Counted from the stretch's first letter, positions 7,690 to 16,937 are shown. The stretch is DNA of 64,000 nt from Marivivens niveibacter (GCF_002150005.2 NZ_MSPP01000007.1:1-64000); one strand, 5' to 3'. Program-made: numbers and translations. Notes: generated by a model from the sequence alone, not told the origin.

Positions 7690-9211
7690 TGTGGTTGCCG
7701 AAGTCGAGGTCCTGATCAGCGCCGAAGATGCCTATCCTGCCTTAGAACGGAAATTTCTGCAGGCGCAGTCCGATATCGTGATGGGGTTTCGTGTATTTGA
7801 TCCCCGCACCAAACTGCGCTCTGCCGAAGCGAGGGCGATTGGTGAAACTTGGGTGGATTTGCTGGTTCATGTTCTGCAGCGCGGTGTGAAAATTACGCTG
7901 TACCTGTCAGATTTTGATCCTGTTGCAGCAACTGAACTGCATGGTGCCACGTGGCGATCTGTACGGATTTTATGCGGTGTGCGCGAAATAGCCGGTGATG
8001 AGGCTGCCGAACTGATTGTATATCCAGTCATACACCCTGCACGGCTGGGGTGGGTTCCGCGCCTTTTGCTGCGTCCGTTCGTGTCGGCCAAAATTCGCAA
8101 ACTTCAGCAAAAATTTGCATCAGGCACGGGGCGTAAAAGACGCGCTTTGGCCCGTATTCCAGGGGTGCGAACCGTTGTGAATACTGCCAGCATCGCCCAA
8201 GTTCCGAACTATCCCGCGACACATCACCAGAAAACCGCGGTGATTGACGGCCGTTGGGTTTATATCGGTGGGCTGGATTTGGATGAACGGCGGTTCGATA
8301 GCTGGTCCCATGATCGTCCATCTCAGCAGACGTGGCATGATGTGCAGGTGATGATCGATGATCCTGCTATTGCTGCGCAGGCAGCCGATCACCTGTCTAG
8401 TTTCGTATCTGTCGTCTGCGGGCAATCGGATCCAGTGCAGACACCTGATATTTTGCGCACGCTATCGCGGCGGCGCAGTCGACGGCAATTGTTCGCGATT
8501 GGCCCAGAAACTGTTTTGTCGGATATCGCAGATCGTCATATTGCTGAAATCAGCGTCGCAAGTGGTCTGATTTATCTGGAAACTCAGTTTTTTCGGGACA
8601 AACGCATCGCGCAGGCTTTGGCCAATCGTGCCGTGGAACAGCCAGATCTAAACCTTGTTCTTGTGTTACCCGCAGCGCCCGAAACCGTAGCTTTCGAAGA
8701 TGATCCGAAACTGGATGGGCGGTACGGCGATTATTTGCAAATTCAGTGTCTTAGAAAAATACGAAAGGCATTTGGCGAACGGTTACTTGTTGTTTCACCC
8801 GTTCAACGCCGGCTGCCTGCGCAATCGGATCATGGCGCGCAGCGTGCGACACTACATGAGGCGCCCGTGATCTATGTGCATTCAAAAGTGTCCGTTTTTG
8901 GCGATCGCGCTGCGATTGTGTCGTCGGCCAATTTAAACGGCCGGTCGATGCGGTGGGATACTGAAACAGGTGTGGTTCTGAATGAATCTGCACATCTTAA
9001 AACGCTGAAAAATGCGCTGTGGTCGCATTGGTGGCCCAACGATCCGGCATTTGAAAATGGCGATGCGGGGTTTGATGAATGGTGTCGCGCGGTCGAGGAA
9101 AACGTGAAAACCCCGCCGAATAAACGACAGGGTTTTCTGGTTCCGTATGATCAGGGCGCCGCGCAAGCGATGGCGATACCGATGCCGGGCATGCCCGAAG
9201 AAATGGTTTAA
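7658..9211 (+). CDS. Phospholipase D-family protein with two HKD motifs
   Basis: About 517 residues with both PLD catalytic motifs: HHQKTAVIDG near residue 189 with GGLDLDERR after it, and VHSKVSVFGD near residue 410 with SSANLNGRSM after it. Both have intact His-Lys-Asp, so the enzyme should be active, either as a phospholipase/transphosphatidylase or another phosphodiester hydrolase. No signal peptide is evident. It overlaps the 3' end of the kinase gene (start 7658; in-frame ATG at 7682 also possible) and is therefore the last gene of the nepR-ecfG-kinase operon. Family membership is clear, but the substrate is not. Confidence 0.85.
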   Translation: MQIQSLIGMPDVVAEVEVLISAEDAYPALERKFLQAQSDIVMGFRVFDPRTKLRSAEARAIGETWVDLLVHVLQRGVKITLYLSDFDPVAATELHGATWRSVRILCGVREIAGDEAAELIVYPVIHPARLGWVPRLLLRPFVSAKIRKLQQKFASGTGRKRRALARIPGVRTVVNTASIAQVPNYPATHHQKTAVIDGRWVYIGGLDLDERRFDSWSHDRPSQQTWHDVQVMIDDPAIAAQAADHLSSFVSVVCGQSDPVQTPDILRTLSRRRSRRQLFAIGPETVLSDIADRHIAEISVASGLIYLETQFFRDKRIAQALANRAVEQPDLNLVLVLPAAPETVAFEDDPKLDGRYGDYLQIQCLRKIRKAFGERLLVVSPVQRRLPAQSDHGAQRATLHEAPVIYVHSKVSVFGDRAAIVSSANLNGRSMRWDTETGVVLNESAHLKTLKNALWSHWWPNDPAFENGDAGFDEWCRAVEENVKTPPNKRQGFLVPYDQGAAQAMAIPMPGMPEEMV

Positions 9212-9214
9212 CGA

Positions 9215-10321
9215 TTAGGCAAACCGATATTGGCCTAGGCGTTCCAATAGGGCGTCGCTGAACTTTTGCATGTTTGTTGTTGTTTCGGTCAGCTCTTCGG
9301 ATTGATTGCGATTGTCGCGCATCAATTTTTCGATCGATCCCATCGCATGATTAATCTGGTCAACCGCACGGGTCTGTTCGGTGCTGGCCACGGTGATTTC
9401 GTTGATTTTTAGCGCAACTTCACCGATGCCAGTGCTGATCTGTTCAAAGGTTTCTTGGGTCTGTGCGGCTGTGCCCACACCGGTTTCAACCTGCTGACGC
9501 GCGGTTTCGATCAGACGCGACGTTTCGCCAGCTGCTTTGGATGAACGGGCGGCTAGGTTGCGAACCTCCTGGGCGACGACGGCGAAGCCGCGACCATGTT
9601 GACCTGCGCGGGCAGCCTCTACTGCGGCGTTCAGCGCAAGCAGGTTGGTTTGGAACGCAATTTCGTCAATCACTTTGATGATCTGAATGATTTCGCGGGA
9701 CGAGCTGTCGATTTCATCCATTGCAGACACCATGTTGGCGACCTGGGCATGGCCGTCGCGCGAAATGTCCGCGGTTTTGCGGGCCATGTCATTTGCAATG
9801 CTGGCCGACTGCGCATTGGCGCGAACCATAGTTGCGGTTTCTTCGACGGATGCGGACAGCTCCTCAACTGTCGAAGATTGCATTTCGGTGTTTTCGGATA
9901 CCTTTTTCACGCCGTAGGATACGGTCGAGGTCGCGCTTTCCACGCATTCAGCATCGTTGCGAATAGCTGCCAGTGTGCGGCCCAGTTCGGACAGGAAAGA
10001 ACCGGCTGATTGCGATGCCTTGTCTTGCCCTTTGGGGCGCAGCGTCAGGTTTTTAGAATTCGCGACGTCGTTCAGCAGGTTGGATAGCTGCTGTAGTGGG
10101 GCCGTTTGATTGCGGTAATAGAACAGCGGGATACCCATTGAAATAATACCCGCAGCCAACAGCGCCAGAAACACTGACACGGTTGATGGGTTTTCAGGGC
10201 TAATGCCGGAGATCGTCATTTGGTAGATCGCCGTCAGTGCAACAACCAATACTGCGTTTACGGCTGCGATCACGGCAACGCATTGACGCGCCAAAGTTTG
10301 CGAGAGTTTGGTTGGTTTCAT
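9215..10321 (-). CDS. Methyl-accepting chemotaxis-like transducer
   Basis: About 368 residues. Two TM segments (~10-35 and ~48-70) are separated by only a short external loop, so there is no sizeable periplasmic sensing domain. A HAMP-like stretch follows, then the signalling hairpin with the conserved tip [20 protein letters not shown] and [14 protein letters not shown]. It would feed a CheA/CheW pathway, but no che genes are in the window. The start at 10321 is preferred to 10351 because of an AAAGGCGA site before it. It lies close behind the XRE regulator on the same strand. Confidence 0.85.
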   Translation of the reverse strand: MKPTKLSQTLARQCVAVIAAVNAVLVVALTAIYQMTISGISPENPSTVSVFLALLAAGIISMGIPLFYYRNQTAPLQQLSNLLNDVANSKNLTLRPKGQDKASQSAGSFLSELGRTLAAIRNDAECVESATSTVSYGVKKVSENTEMQSSTVEELSASVEETATMVRANAQSASIANDMARKTADISRDGHAQVANMVSAMDEIDSSSREIIQIIKVIDEIAFQTNLLALNAAVEAARAGQHGRGFAVVAQEVRNLAARSSKAAGETSRLIETARQQVETGVGTAAQTQETFEQISTGIGEVALKINEITVASTEQTRAVDQINHAMGSIEKLMRDNRNQSEELTETTTNMQKFSDALLERLGQYRFA

Positions 10322-10414
10322 AAAATCGCCTTTGCGTTTCCAACGTTTCACCTGAATGTAGAAACGGCAGGGCGAAATTAAATTTAGAGACTGAAAGGAT
10401 AGCCCGCGAGGTTT

Positions 10415-10792
10415 TTATTCGCTGTGGTCCGCATGTGACACCGCATCGTCCGATGTTTGCGCGATTGACTGCGCCAAACGGCACAGAGTTTCCTTTACCG
10501 TAGGGTCTTCGATTTTCGCCAAAGCGAATAGAATACGCGACGCGGTGGTATCGATTTCTTTGGTTTCGTCATCGTTTTCGATGCCATCAAAGAAGTATCC
10601 GGGCGCAACATCCAGTGCCTGAGAGATTTCGTACAGGCGCGAAGCAGACACGCGGTTTTGGCCCGCTTCGTATTTCTGAAGCTGTTGAAAGGAACAGCCA
10701 ATGTGATCCGCCAATGCCGATTGGGTCAGGCCACGCATCAGGCGCGCGGTACGGATTTTTTGAGCGACAAAATTGTCGATTGGGTGTGCCAT
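10415..10792 (-). CDS. XRE-family helix-turn-helix regulator
   Basis: A 125-residue cytoplasmic regulator. The XRE HTH occupies residues ~10-65 (RTARLMRGLTQSALADHIGC, QQLQKYEAGQNRVSASRLYEI), followed by a C-terminal region typical of the common alphaproteobacterial XRE proteins that end with a short helical dimerisation part. Targets are unknown. A perfect 7-bp inverted repeat lies 7 bases before its start codon (10799-10822) and may be its own operator. The chemoreceptor gene follows after 93 bases, in the same direction. Confidence 0.85.
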   Translation of the reverse strand: MAHPIDNFVAQKIRTARLMRGLTQSALADHIGCSFQQLQKYEAGQNRVSASRLYEISQALDVAPGYFFDGIENDDETKEIDTTASRILFALAKIEDPTVKETLCRLAQSIAQTSDDAVSHADHSE

Positions 10793-10798
10793 TCGGAT

Positions 10799-10822
10799 AC
10801 CTACCTATCTTATGGGGTAGGT
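10799..10822. promoter_or_regulatory. Inverted repeat, candidate XRE operator
   Basis: ACCTACC (10799-10805) and GGTAGGT (10816-10822) are a perfect 7-bp inverted repeat with a 10-base gap, giving half-site centres 17 bases apart. It sits directly upstream of the XRE gene. In the rest of 10823-11044 I see nothing else, only AT-rich noncoding sequence that probably holds the xre promoter. Confidence 0.5.
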
Positions 10823-11044
10823 TTCTCTTGGGCGTGACTAATTTTCAATGCTGGAAATGGGATTTTTTTCACAAAATGGTCGTATAGACACGAAAAACAC
10901 CGCCAATTTTAGCGTGATGTTTTGGGGCGTATAGCACCATAGTTGCGGCGCTAACATAGCTGCAATTTTAAGGAAAGTGGTAACTGACCATACAGAATCA
11001 GTTGGTGCCGCGGCGCAGGGACAGATGCACCGCGGCTGTATTAG

Positions 11045-11611
11045 TTAGCCATTCCAGGTCCGAACAGCGCCACAGTCCATGTGGACAAAGTTGGAACCTG
11101 GATAGCGACCGACGCCGCCGGCGCTGCACGATTGTGCCGCGCGCGAGATTTGGTTGACCGAACGGTTGGATAGACGCAGGTCAGCAGCCTGACCGCGCAT
11201 GTGCAACGAATTGCGTGCAACACCCGATGACCGCGAACGCAGCATGTTGTTGGTTGCAGGCGAACGATAGCCCGACAGCAGCATGTATGGTTCGTTTACA
11301 TCCAGCAGATTGTGGGTCGCAGCAATGATGTCGATCGTGCGGGTATCAATGTCCACCGTCTGGCCGTTACGCCAGTCACGCATGAAATGATTTACCTGCT
11401 GAAGGGATTCACCGATGTATTCGCCTTCGATCCAATAGATCATGTCCAGCTTTTCACCAGTACGACCAGAATACATTTGAATGCGGCGAATGTCGCCTGC
11501 ACCACGTAGAAAACCTGTCGCGTTCGAAAATGTCGGCGCGGCTGTGACTGCTGTAGCTGCAAAAGCCTTAAGCAATCCGCGGCGCGAAAAAGCGTTGGTC
11601 TTGTTCGTCAT
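11045..11611 (-). CDS. DUF882 / YcbK-like peptidase M15 protein, Tat-exported
   Basis: A 188-residue protein with a twin-arginine signal (FSRRGLLKAF) followed by a hydrophobic stretch. The mature part is a DUF882/peptidase M15A domain, with the zinc-site pattern SGYRSPATNN, NSLHMRGQAADLR and a C-terminal FVHMDCG. Relatives such as E. coli MepK (YcbK) are periplasmic D,D- or L,D-endopeptidases acting on peptidoglycan crosslinks. The L,D-transpeptidase gene at 11934 is divergent next door, paralleling the ycbB-ycbK adjacency of enterobacteria, so the pair may make and break L,D-crosslinks. Confidence 0.88.
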   Translation of the reverse strand: MTNKTNAFSRRGLLKAFAATAVTAAPTFSNATGFLRGAGDIRRIQMYSGRTGEKLDMIYWIEGEYIGESLQQVNHFMRDWRNGQTVDIDTRTIDIIAATHNLLDVNEPYMLLSGYRSPATNNMLRSRSSGVARNSLHMRGQAADLRLSNRSVNQISRAAQSCSAGGVGRYPGSNFVHMDCGAVRTWNG

Positions 11612-11933
11612 TTATGCGTCTGTCCCGTCGCATCGTCAGCTTGGCAGTGCCGACTGTGTTGTCATCTCATCCCCAGATGCACGGGTTTTAAAGCACAAAC
11701 TTTTTTGTGAACCAACCTAAGATTACTGCATTTTTGTTAGACTAGGGGGAAATCGGCGGGATTTTGCGCAAATTTGAACCATCAGGTGACCTAGGGGCAT
11801 GAAAAAAGGGATGCGGGCAGGCAACAAAGTGGGTGTTAACCGCGTTATACTTCAATATGGCAGTGGAAATCGTGCTGGCAGGCGCGGTAATTTAGCCGAA
11901 AAATATGTGTATGATTTATCAAAGGTGACGATT

Positions 11934-13532
11934 GTGATTCATCGTTCGATTTTCAGGTTGGCTGCGGTATCGTCGATTTGTGTGGCTGGTATGATAGCTA
12001 CGCCAACCGTTGCCGAAGTGACGGCATTTAAACAGGCGGTCGCTGAAACAGCAGCCTTGGACGATGATCTGGCGGCCTTCTATCGCGCCAATGAATTCCA
12101 AAGCATTTGGACGGGGTCGGATGAACTGGCCCAATCGCGCCGCAACGCACTGCTGTCGGCGCTGTCGACGGTCGAAATGCATGGATTGCCAGCGGACCGT
12201 TACGATGTCTCGGGCATGATGGCCCGTTTGCAGGCCGCGCAGACAGCATACGATCAAGGCGCGATGGAGGTCGAACTAAGTCGTGCATTGATCAGCTACG
12301 CGTCAGATGTTGGGCGGGGCTTGTTAAACCCATCCGCTGTGATTGACGAAATCAAACGCGGCCGCCCTGAATTTGATGGTGCCGCTGTTCTGGCAGAGTT
12401 TTCGCAGTCAAACCCAGTTGAATTCTTGCGCGGCCTTGCCCCGCAATCCGCCGAATACGCGCGTCTGATGCGCGCAAAACTGCAGCTAGAGGCGCAAATC
12501 GCCGCTGGCGGGTGGGGCGATGTGGTTGCATCGTCGAATACGCTGCGCCCGGGTGATACGGGGAATGCGATTGTTCAACTGCGTAATCGTCTGATCCGCA
12601 TGGGATATTTGCCGCGCACGATGACGGCTGAATATGACGGTGCGATGCAGGCGGCGGTTCTGCAATTCCAACAAAAGCACGGGCTGAACGCAGATGGCGT
12701 TGCTGGGCCCAGTACAATTGAACAGGTCAATGTATCCGCCCGTGATCGTTTGGAATCCGTGATTGTTGCGATGGAACGCGAACGTTGGCTGGGCGTTGAT
12801 CGTGGGGAACGCCACGTTTGGGTCAATCAGGCGGATTTCACTGCTCAGATCATTGATAATGACATCGTTACTTTTGAAACGCGGTCTGTGATTGGTGCGT
12901 TGTCCAGTGATCGGCAATCGCCAGAATTCTCTGACGTCATGGAATTTATGGTGATCAATCCCAGCTGGTACGTCCCGCGTTCGATCATTGTGAACGAATA
13001 TTTGCCTCAGTTGCAGGCAAACGCGGGGGCTGTAGGGCATTTGCAAGTGATTGCGTCCAACGGTCAAGTTGTGTCGCGCAATCAGGACTTTAGTCAGTAC
13101 ACGTCAAGCAGCTTTCCATATTCGATGAAACAGCCTCCTGGTCCGCGAAACGCGCTGGGATCGGTTAAGTTCATGTTCCCAAATCGCTACAACATCTACC
13201 TGCATGACACACCAGCGCAGAACCTGTTCAGCCGCGAAGTTCGTGCATTCAGCCATGGCTGCATCCGTTTGGATGATCCCCATGATTTTGCATATGCGCT
13301 GTTGGCGGTTCAGACAGACGATCCCGTAGGGTATTTCCAATCGCGTCTGCGTTCGGGCCAAGAGACCCGCGTTGACCTGCAAACGCCAGTTCCTGTGCAT
13401 TTGGATTATCGGACCGCGTACAGCAATGCGGATGGCTCAATGGAATACCGACGTGACGTTTACGGGCGTGACGCACGGATTTGGTCCGCTTTGCAACGCG
13501 AAGGGGTGGAGATTGCCAGCGTGAGCGGTTAA
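11934..13532 (+). CDS. YcbB-like L,D-transpeptidase
   Basis: About 532 residues. A signal peptide (HRSIFRLAAVSSICVAG, cleaved near TVA) is followed by a helical scaffold domain, a peptidoglycan-binding domain at ~200-265 (LRPGDTGNAIVQLRNRLIRM, YDGAMQAAVLQFQQKHGLNA) and a YkuD catalytic domain at ~280-490 with SHGCIRLDDP (catalytic Cys). It forms 3-3 crosslinks in peptidoglycan in the periplasm. The GTG at 11934 is preferred because AAGGTG lies 6 bases upstream and the signal peptide follows at once; an in-frame ATG at 11799 would add 45 residues before it. The 11612-11933 gap holds the two divergent promoters and nothing else I can identify. Confidence 0.88.
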   Translation: MIHRSIFRLAAVSSICVAGMIATPTVAEVTAFKQAVAETAALDDDLAAFYRANEFQSIWTGSDELAQSRRNALLSALSTVEMHGLPADRYDVSGMMARLQAAQTAYDQGAMEVELSRALISYASDVGRGLLNPSAVIDEIKRGRPEFDGAAVLAEFSQSNPVEFLRGLAPQSAEYARLMRAKLQLEAQIAAGGWGDVVASSNTLRPGDTGNAIVQLRNRLIRMGYLPRTMTAEYDGAMQAAVLQFQQKHGLNADGVAGPSTIEQVNVSARDRLESVIVAMERERWLGVDRGERHVWVNQADFTAQIIDNDIVTFETRSVIGALSSDRQSPEFSDVMEFMVINPSWYVPRSIIVNEYLPQLQANAGAVGHLQVIASNGQVVSRNQDFSQYTSSSFPYSMKQPPGPRNALGSVKFMFPNRYNIYLHDTPAQNLFSREVRAFSHGCIRLDDPHDFAYALLAVQTDDPVGYFQSRLRSGQETRVDLQTPVPVHLDYRTAYSNADGSMEYRRDVYGRDARIWSALQREGVEIASVSG

Positions 13533-13561
13533 ATCCTTTGGAAACAAAAAGGATTACCCTC

Positions 13562-14659
13562 ATGGGATATTCGGTACGGCAAATTGCCGAGGCTTTGGAT
13601 GCAGAAGCGTTTGGTGATCTTTCCCTGACAATTACGTCGGCTGCGGAACCTGCAACCGCCAAGGCAACAGATTTAGCTTTGGCGCTGGGCCCAAGCTATG
13701 CCGCTGCAATTCCACAAGGCGACGCAAAAGTTGCGGTTGTTTGGCCTGGCTGCGATTGGCAGAGCTATGGTCTAGAGGCCGCAATCGTTGCGCCGCGTGG
13801 GCGGCTCGCTATGGCGCATTTGACCCAACTGCTGGATACCGATTTCGACATCTCTAATGGTGTGCATCCGTCTGCTGTGATCGAACCTGGGGCGTCGATC
13901 GGTGAAAACGTATCAGTCGGTCCGTTTTCATTTATTGCTGCTGGCGCTGTGATTGGTGACGGGACCCGGATCGCTTCGCATGTCTCTGTCGGTCCTGACA
14001 CGAAAATTGGCGATGGCTGTGTGTTGTTAGATGGTGTCCGCATTATGCGTCGGTCGCGTTTGGGTGACCGCGTGGTAATCCACCCCAATTCGGTTATCGG
14101 CGCAGATGGGTTTAGCTGGGTAACGCGCACGCCGTCGAATTTCGAACGCATGGGCAAAGGCGTCAAAGAAATGCGCCTTGATGCGCCAGAGGACGCAAAA
14201 CAGCACCGCATTCATTCGCTGGGTGGTGTCGTAATTGGCAATGATGTTGAAATCGGGGCTTTGACGGCTGTTGATGCAGGCACCATCCGCGCCACGCAGG
14301 TGGGCGATGGCTGCAAAATGGATAATCTGGTTCAGGTTGGTCATAACGTCATTCTGGGGCGTGACTGCGTTCTGGCGGCAAAGGTCGCAATTGCGGGATC
14401 AACCGTTGTTGGGGATCGGGTCATGCTGGGTGGCCGTTCGGCTGTGCGTGACAATCTGACGATCGGTCAAGACGCGGTCATTACGGGCGCATCGGTCGTG
14501 CTATCGGACGTTCCAAAAGGCGCCATTATGATGGGTCATCCAGCGCGTGAACGTCACGAAGAGTTCCAGACAATGAAGGAACTACGCCGTTTGCCGCGTT
14601 TGCGCCAAATGATTTCAGACCTTCAAAAATCGGTTTCAAAAACCAGTCATAATGACTAA
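13562..14659 (+). CDS. lpxD: UDP-3-O-acylglucosamine N-acyltransferase
   Basis: About 365 residues. An N-terminal UDP-binding domain (~1-100) is followed by a left-handed beta-helix of hexapeptide repeats (~105-320; e.g. VHPSAVIEPGASIGENVSVG) and a C-terminal helix. The catalytic His lies in NLVQVGHNVILG. LpxD adds the N-linked 3-hydroxyacyl chain from acyl-ACP in lipid A synthesis. It is not in the bamA-fabZ-lpxA-lpxB operon at 33503-39729, where many bacteria keep it, but stands with an acyl carrier protein and a ketoacyl synthase. The start at 13562 follows an AAAGGA site. Confidence 0.9.
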   Translation: MGYSVRQIAEALDAEAFGDLSLTITSAAEPATAKATDLALALGPSYAAAIPQGDAKVAVVWPGCDWQSYGLEAAIVAPRGRLAMAHLTQLLDTDFDISNGVHPSAVIEPGASIGENVSVGPFSFIAAGAVIGDGTRIASHVSVGPDTKIGDGCVLLDGVRIMRRSRLGDRVVIHPNSVIGADGFSWVTRTPSNFERMGKGVKEMRLDAPEDAKQHRIHSLGGVVIGNDVEIGALTAVDAGTIRATQVGDGCKMDNLVQVGHNVILGRDCVLAAKVAIAGSTVVGDRVMLGGRSAVRDNLTIGQDAVITGASVVLSDVPKGAIMMGHPARERHEEFQTMKELRRLPRLRQMISDLQKSVSKTSHND

Positions 14660-14712
14660 ATCTTTGGCACAGTCGTTTGGGGTTGGGCCGATCGGAATAG
14701 GCGGGACGCAGT

Positions 14713-14970
14713 ATGGATATCAAAGAAAAAGTCATTGAAATCATTGCAGAGCAGGCGGTTCTGGAACCGTCCGATGTGTCGATGGACAACACGCTAGAGG
14801 ATTTGGGCATTGATAGCATGGCATTGGTCGAAAGCATTTTCGCAATTGAAGAAGCCTTTGATATTTCTGTACCGTTCAATGCCAATGACCCGACTGAAAG
14901 TGATTTTGATATTTCATCAGTGGCGTCGATTGTGGATGCGGTCGAAAACTTGGTTAAGGCCAAGGTATAA
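14713..14970 (+). CDS. Acyl carrier protein (second type)
   Basis: An 85-residue acyl carrier protein with the phosphopantetheine serine in LGIDSMALVES (Ser near residue 35). It departs from a housekeeping AcpP: the usual DSLD...E..FDIEIPD context is altered, and there is an extra Asp/Asn-rich loop (FNANDPTESDFD) before the last helix. It sits between lpxD and a FabF-type synthase, 6 bases before the latter. This suggests a dedicated carrier for a special acyl chain, perhaps for lipid A, by analogy with rhizobial AcpXL, to which it is not closely similar. Confidence 0.88.
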   Translation: MDIKEKVIEIIAEQAVLEPSDVSMDNTLEDLGIDSMALVESIFAIEEAFDISVPFNANDPTESDFDISSVASIVDAVENLVKAKV

Positions 14971-14976
14971 TTTCAG

Positions 14977-16188
14977 ATGTATCGCGTCGTAATCACAGGT
15001 GCCGGCACGATTAACGCGCTGGGCCATGACGTCCCGCAAACCTTTGAAGCGTTCCGCGAAGGTCGCTGCGGGATTGGACCGCTGGATATTCGCGATGTTG
15101 ATCGTCTGGCCGTAAAAATCGGCGGGCAGGTCCGCGGATATGACGAAGCTGATCATTTCAATCGCCAGCAGATTTCGCTCTACGACCGCTTTACCCAATT
15201 TACGCTATTGGCGGCTCGTCAGGCGATGGCACAATCGGGCATCGAATTTAGCGGCGAGCTTGCCGATCGGTCTGGCGTTGTTCTGGGAACATCTGGCGGT
15301 GGTCTGACGACGCAGGATGAAAATTACCGCGCCGTCTATGAAGAAGGTAAAAACCGTGTTCACCCGTTTATCGTACCCAAACTGATGAACAACGCGGCAA
15401 CCAGCCATGTGTCGATGGAATTTAACCTACGTGGCCCATCATTCACTGTGGCGACGGCCTGTGCATCATCGAACCACGCGATGGGCATGGCTTTCCAGAT
15501 GATCCGGTCGGGCATGGCGCGGGCCATGTTAACGGGCGGGTCGGAATCCATGCTGGTTTTCGGGGGCGTCAAAGCATGGGAAGGACTGCGCGTCATGTCC
15601 AAAGACGCCTGCCGCCCATTCAGTGCCACACGTAACGGTATGGTGCAGGGCGAAGGTGCAGGTGTATTCGTGTTCGAAGAATACGAACACGCCAAAGCGC
15701 GCGGCGCGAATATTCTGGCCGAAGTTATCGGGTTTTCGATGTCCTCTGACGCGTCAGATATCGTCATGCCGTCGAAACAGGGGGCAAATCGGGCCATCGT
15801 CGGTGCAATGCGCGATGCGCAGATCAATCCATCCGAGGTTGGTTATATCAACGCTCATGGCACAGGTACGGCTGCAAATGACAAAACGGAATCGGCGGCG
15901 GTTGCTGATGCCTTTGGCAGTCACGCCGACAAACTGATGATGTCGTCGACGAAATCCATGCACGGGCATTTGATTGGTGGTACGGGTGCTGTCGAATTGT
16001 TGGCCTGTATCATGGCGCTAAAGGATGGGGTGATTGCCCCGACAATCGGATACGAAGAACCCGATCCTGAATGTGCGCTGGATGTCGTGCCGAACGAAGC
16101 GCGAGAGGCGGATGTCGATGTCGTGCTTTCTAACGCCTTTGCGTTTGGTGGGTTAAACGCGGTTTTGGCCCTACGCAAAGTCCCATAA
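14977..16188 (+). CDS. FabF-type beta-ketoacyl-ACP synthase
   Basis: A 403-residue condensing enzyme with the full catalytic set: Cys162 in ATACASSNHA, His294 in NAHGTGT, Lys326 and His331 in STKSMHGHLIGGTGA, and the C-terminal NAFAFGGLNA. It elongates acyl-ACP with malonyl-ACP. The general length and motifs fit FabF, but the setting next to a specialised ACP and lpxD suggests a pathway-specific enzyme rather than the housekeeping FabF. The start is 6 bases after the ACP stop, and a strong terminator follows. Confidence 0.9.
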   Translation: MYRVVITGAGTINALGHDVPQTFEAFREGRCGIGPLDIRDVDRLAVKIGGQVRGYDEADHFNRQQISLYDRFTQFTLLAARQAMAQSGIEFSGELADRSGVVLGTSGGGLTTQDENYRAVYEEGKNRVHPFIVPKLMNNAATSHVSMEFNLRGPSFTVATACASSNHAMGMAFQMIRSGMARAMLTGGSESMLVFGGVKAWEGLRVMSKDACRPFSATRNGMVQGEGAGVFVFEEYEHAKARGANILAEVIGFSMSSDASDIVMPSKQGANRAIVGAMRDAQINPSEVGYINAHGTGTAANDKTESAAVADAFGSHADKLMMSSTKSMHGHLIGGTGAVELLACIMALKDGVIAPTIGYEEPDPECALDVVPNEAREADVDVVLSNAFAFGGLNAVLALRKVP

Positions 16189-16190
16189 AA

Positions 16191-16219
16191 AAGCCGCCCA
16201 ATGGGCGGCTTTCTTTTTT
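16191..16219. terminator. Intrinsic terminator after lpxD-acp-fabF
   Basis: A GC-rich stem (AAGCCGCCCA at 16191-16200, TGGGCGGCTT at 16202-16211, about 8-9 bp usable with a 3-base AAT loop), followed by TCTTTTTT. A leading A-run makes it usable for the leftward ialB-like gene too. Confidence 0.88.
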
Positions 16220-16221
16220 GA

Positions 16222-16794
16222 TCATTCGGTGGGCGGGTCAGCTTGTTCAAAGCTGCGGGTAAAACCGCTTAGTGACATATCCAGCATGACTTCGGCGCCT
16301 TCGGACACTTCGGCCTGAACAATGCGCACTTTGGCAACAGAACCAGCCTTGAATGCGGCCAGATCTTCGTCGGTGAAACCCATGCGGCTGATACAGCCCT
16401 CGGGGCCGCAGAATTCAATTGGGTAACGGCGGGTTTGACCATCATCGACGGTGATGCTGATGCCTTCGGCCAATAGGGTCATCAATGGCACCATGACAGT
16501 CGCCGCTGCGGCCGCTGGATGCTCTTCTGGCATTGGGAATAGGTTGACCTCTGCCACCGCTTGACCTGTTTCATCGGTCAGCAGTTGGTACATCTGGCAC
16601 GGGTCGTCGCCGCCTTCGGTTTTCAGGCACCGTAGGTCCCAATCGCCGATGGTTTCAGCCTGATAGACCTGACCAACGGCTGGGCCTTCGGTGCTGCCCA
16701 TGTTGACCTCGGGCGCAGAGGTATCTTGTGCGTAGCTGGCACCAGCGGATAGGACCAGCGCGGCTACCGCGTAGGGTTTCAAAGTCTGGAACAT
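16222..16794 (-). CDS. IalB family (invasion-associated locus B) periplasmic protein
   Basis: About 190 residues. A signal peptide (FQTLKPYAVAALVLSAGASYAQ) precedes a domain with the IalB pattern: a GDWDLRC-like motif with paired cysteines (GDWDLRCLK, DPCQMYQ, FCGPEGCISRMGF). IalB proteins are common in alphaproteobacterial periplasm; their molecular role is not established outside Bartonella host-cell entry. The start at 16794 is preferred (AGGAAA 6 bases before); an ATG at 16812 is also in frame. It is convergent with the fabF-type gene, and a shared terminator separates them. Confidence 0.87.
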   Translation of the reverse strand: MFQTLKPYAVAALVLSAGASYAQDTSAPEVNMGSTEGPAVGQVYQAETIGDWDLRCLKTEGGDDPCQMYQLLTDETGQAVAEVNLFPMPEEHPAAAAATVMVPLMTLLAEGISITVDDGQTRRYPIEFCGPEGCISRMGFTDEDLAAFKAGSVAKVRIVQAEVSEGAEVMLDMSLSGFTRSFEQADPPTE

Positions 16795-16937
16795 TAGGTT
16801 TCCTGTCTTCATTTCTTTGGCAATCGGCCTATCACAATTCGCATGGGACTGTCAGGTCGCATTTATGTGACTGTCGGCGGGATTGTGCCCATATCCGTTA
16901 CATTAACAATGCTGCCTAAAAGTATACGTTGAAAGAG

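Noticed and set aside
10843-10930. 28-residue frame after the XRE promoter region
   Set aside because: No ribosome-binding site, no hydrophobic or conserved features.
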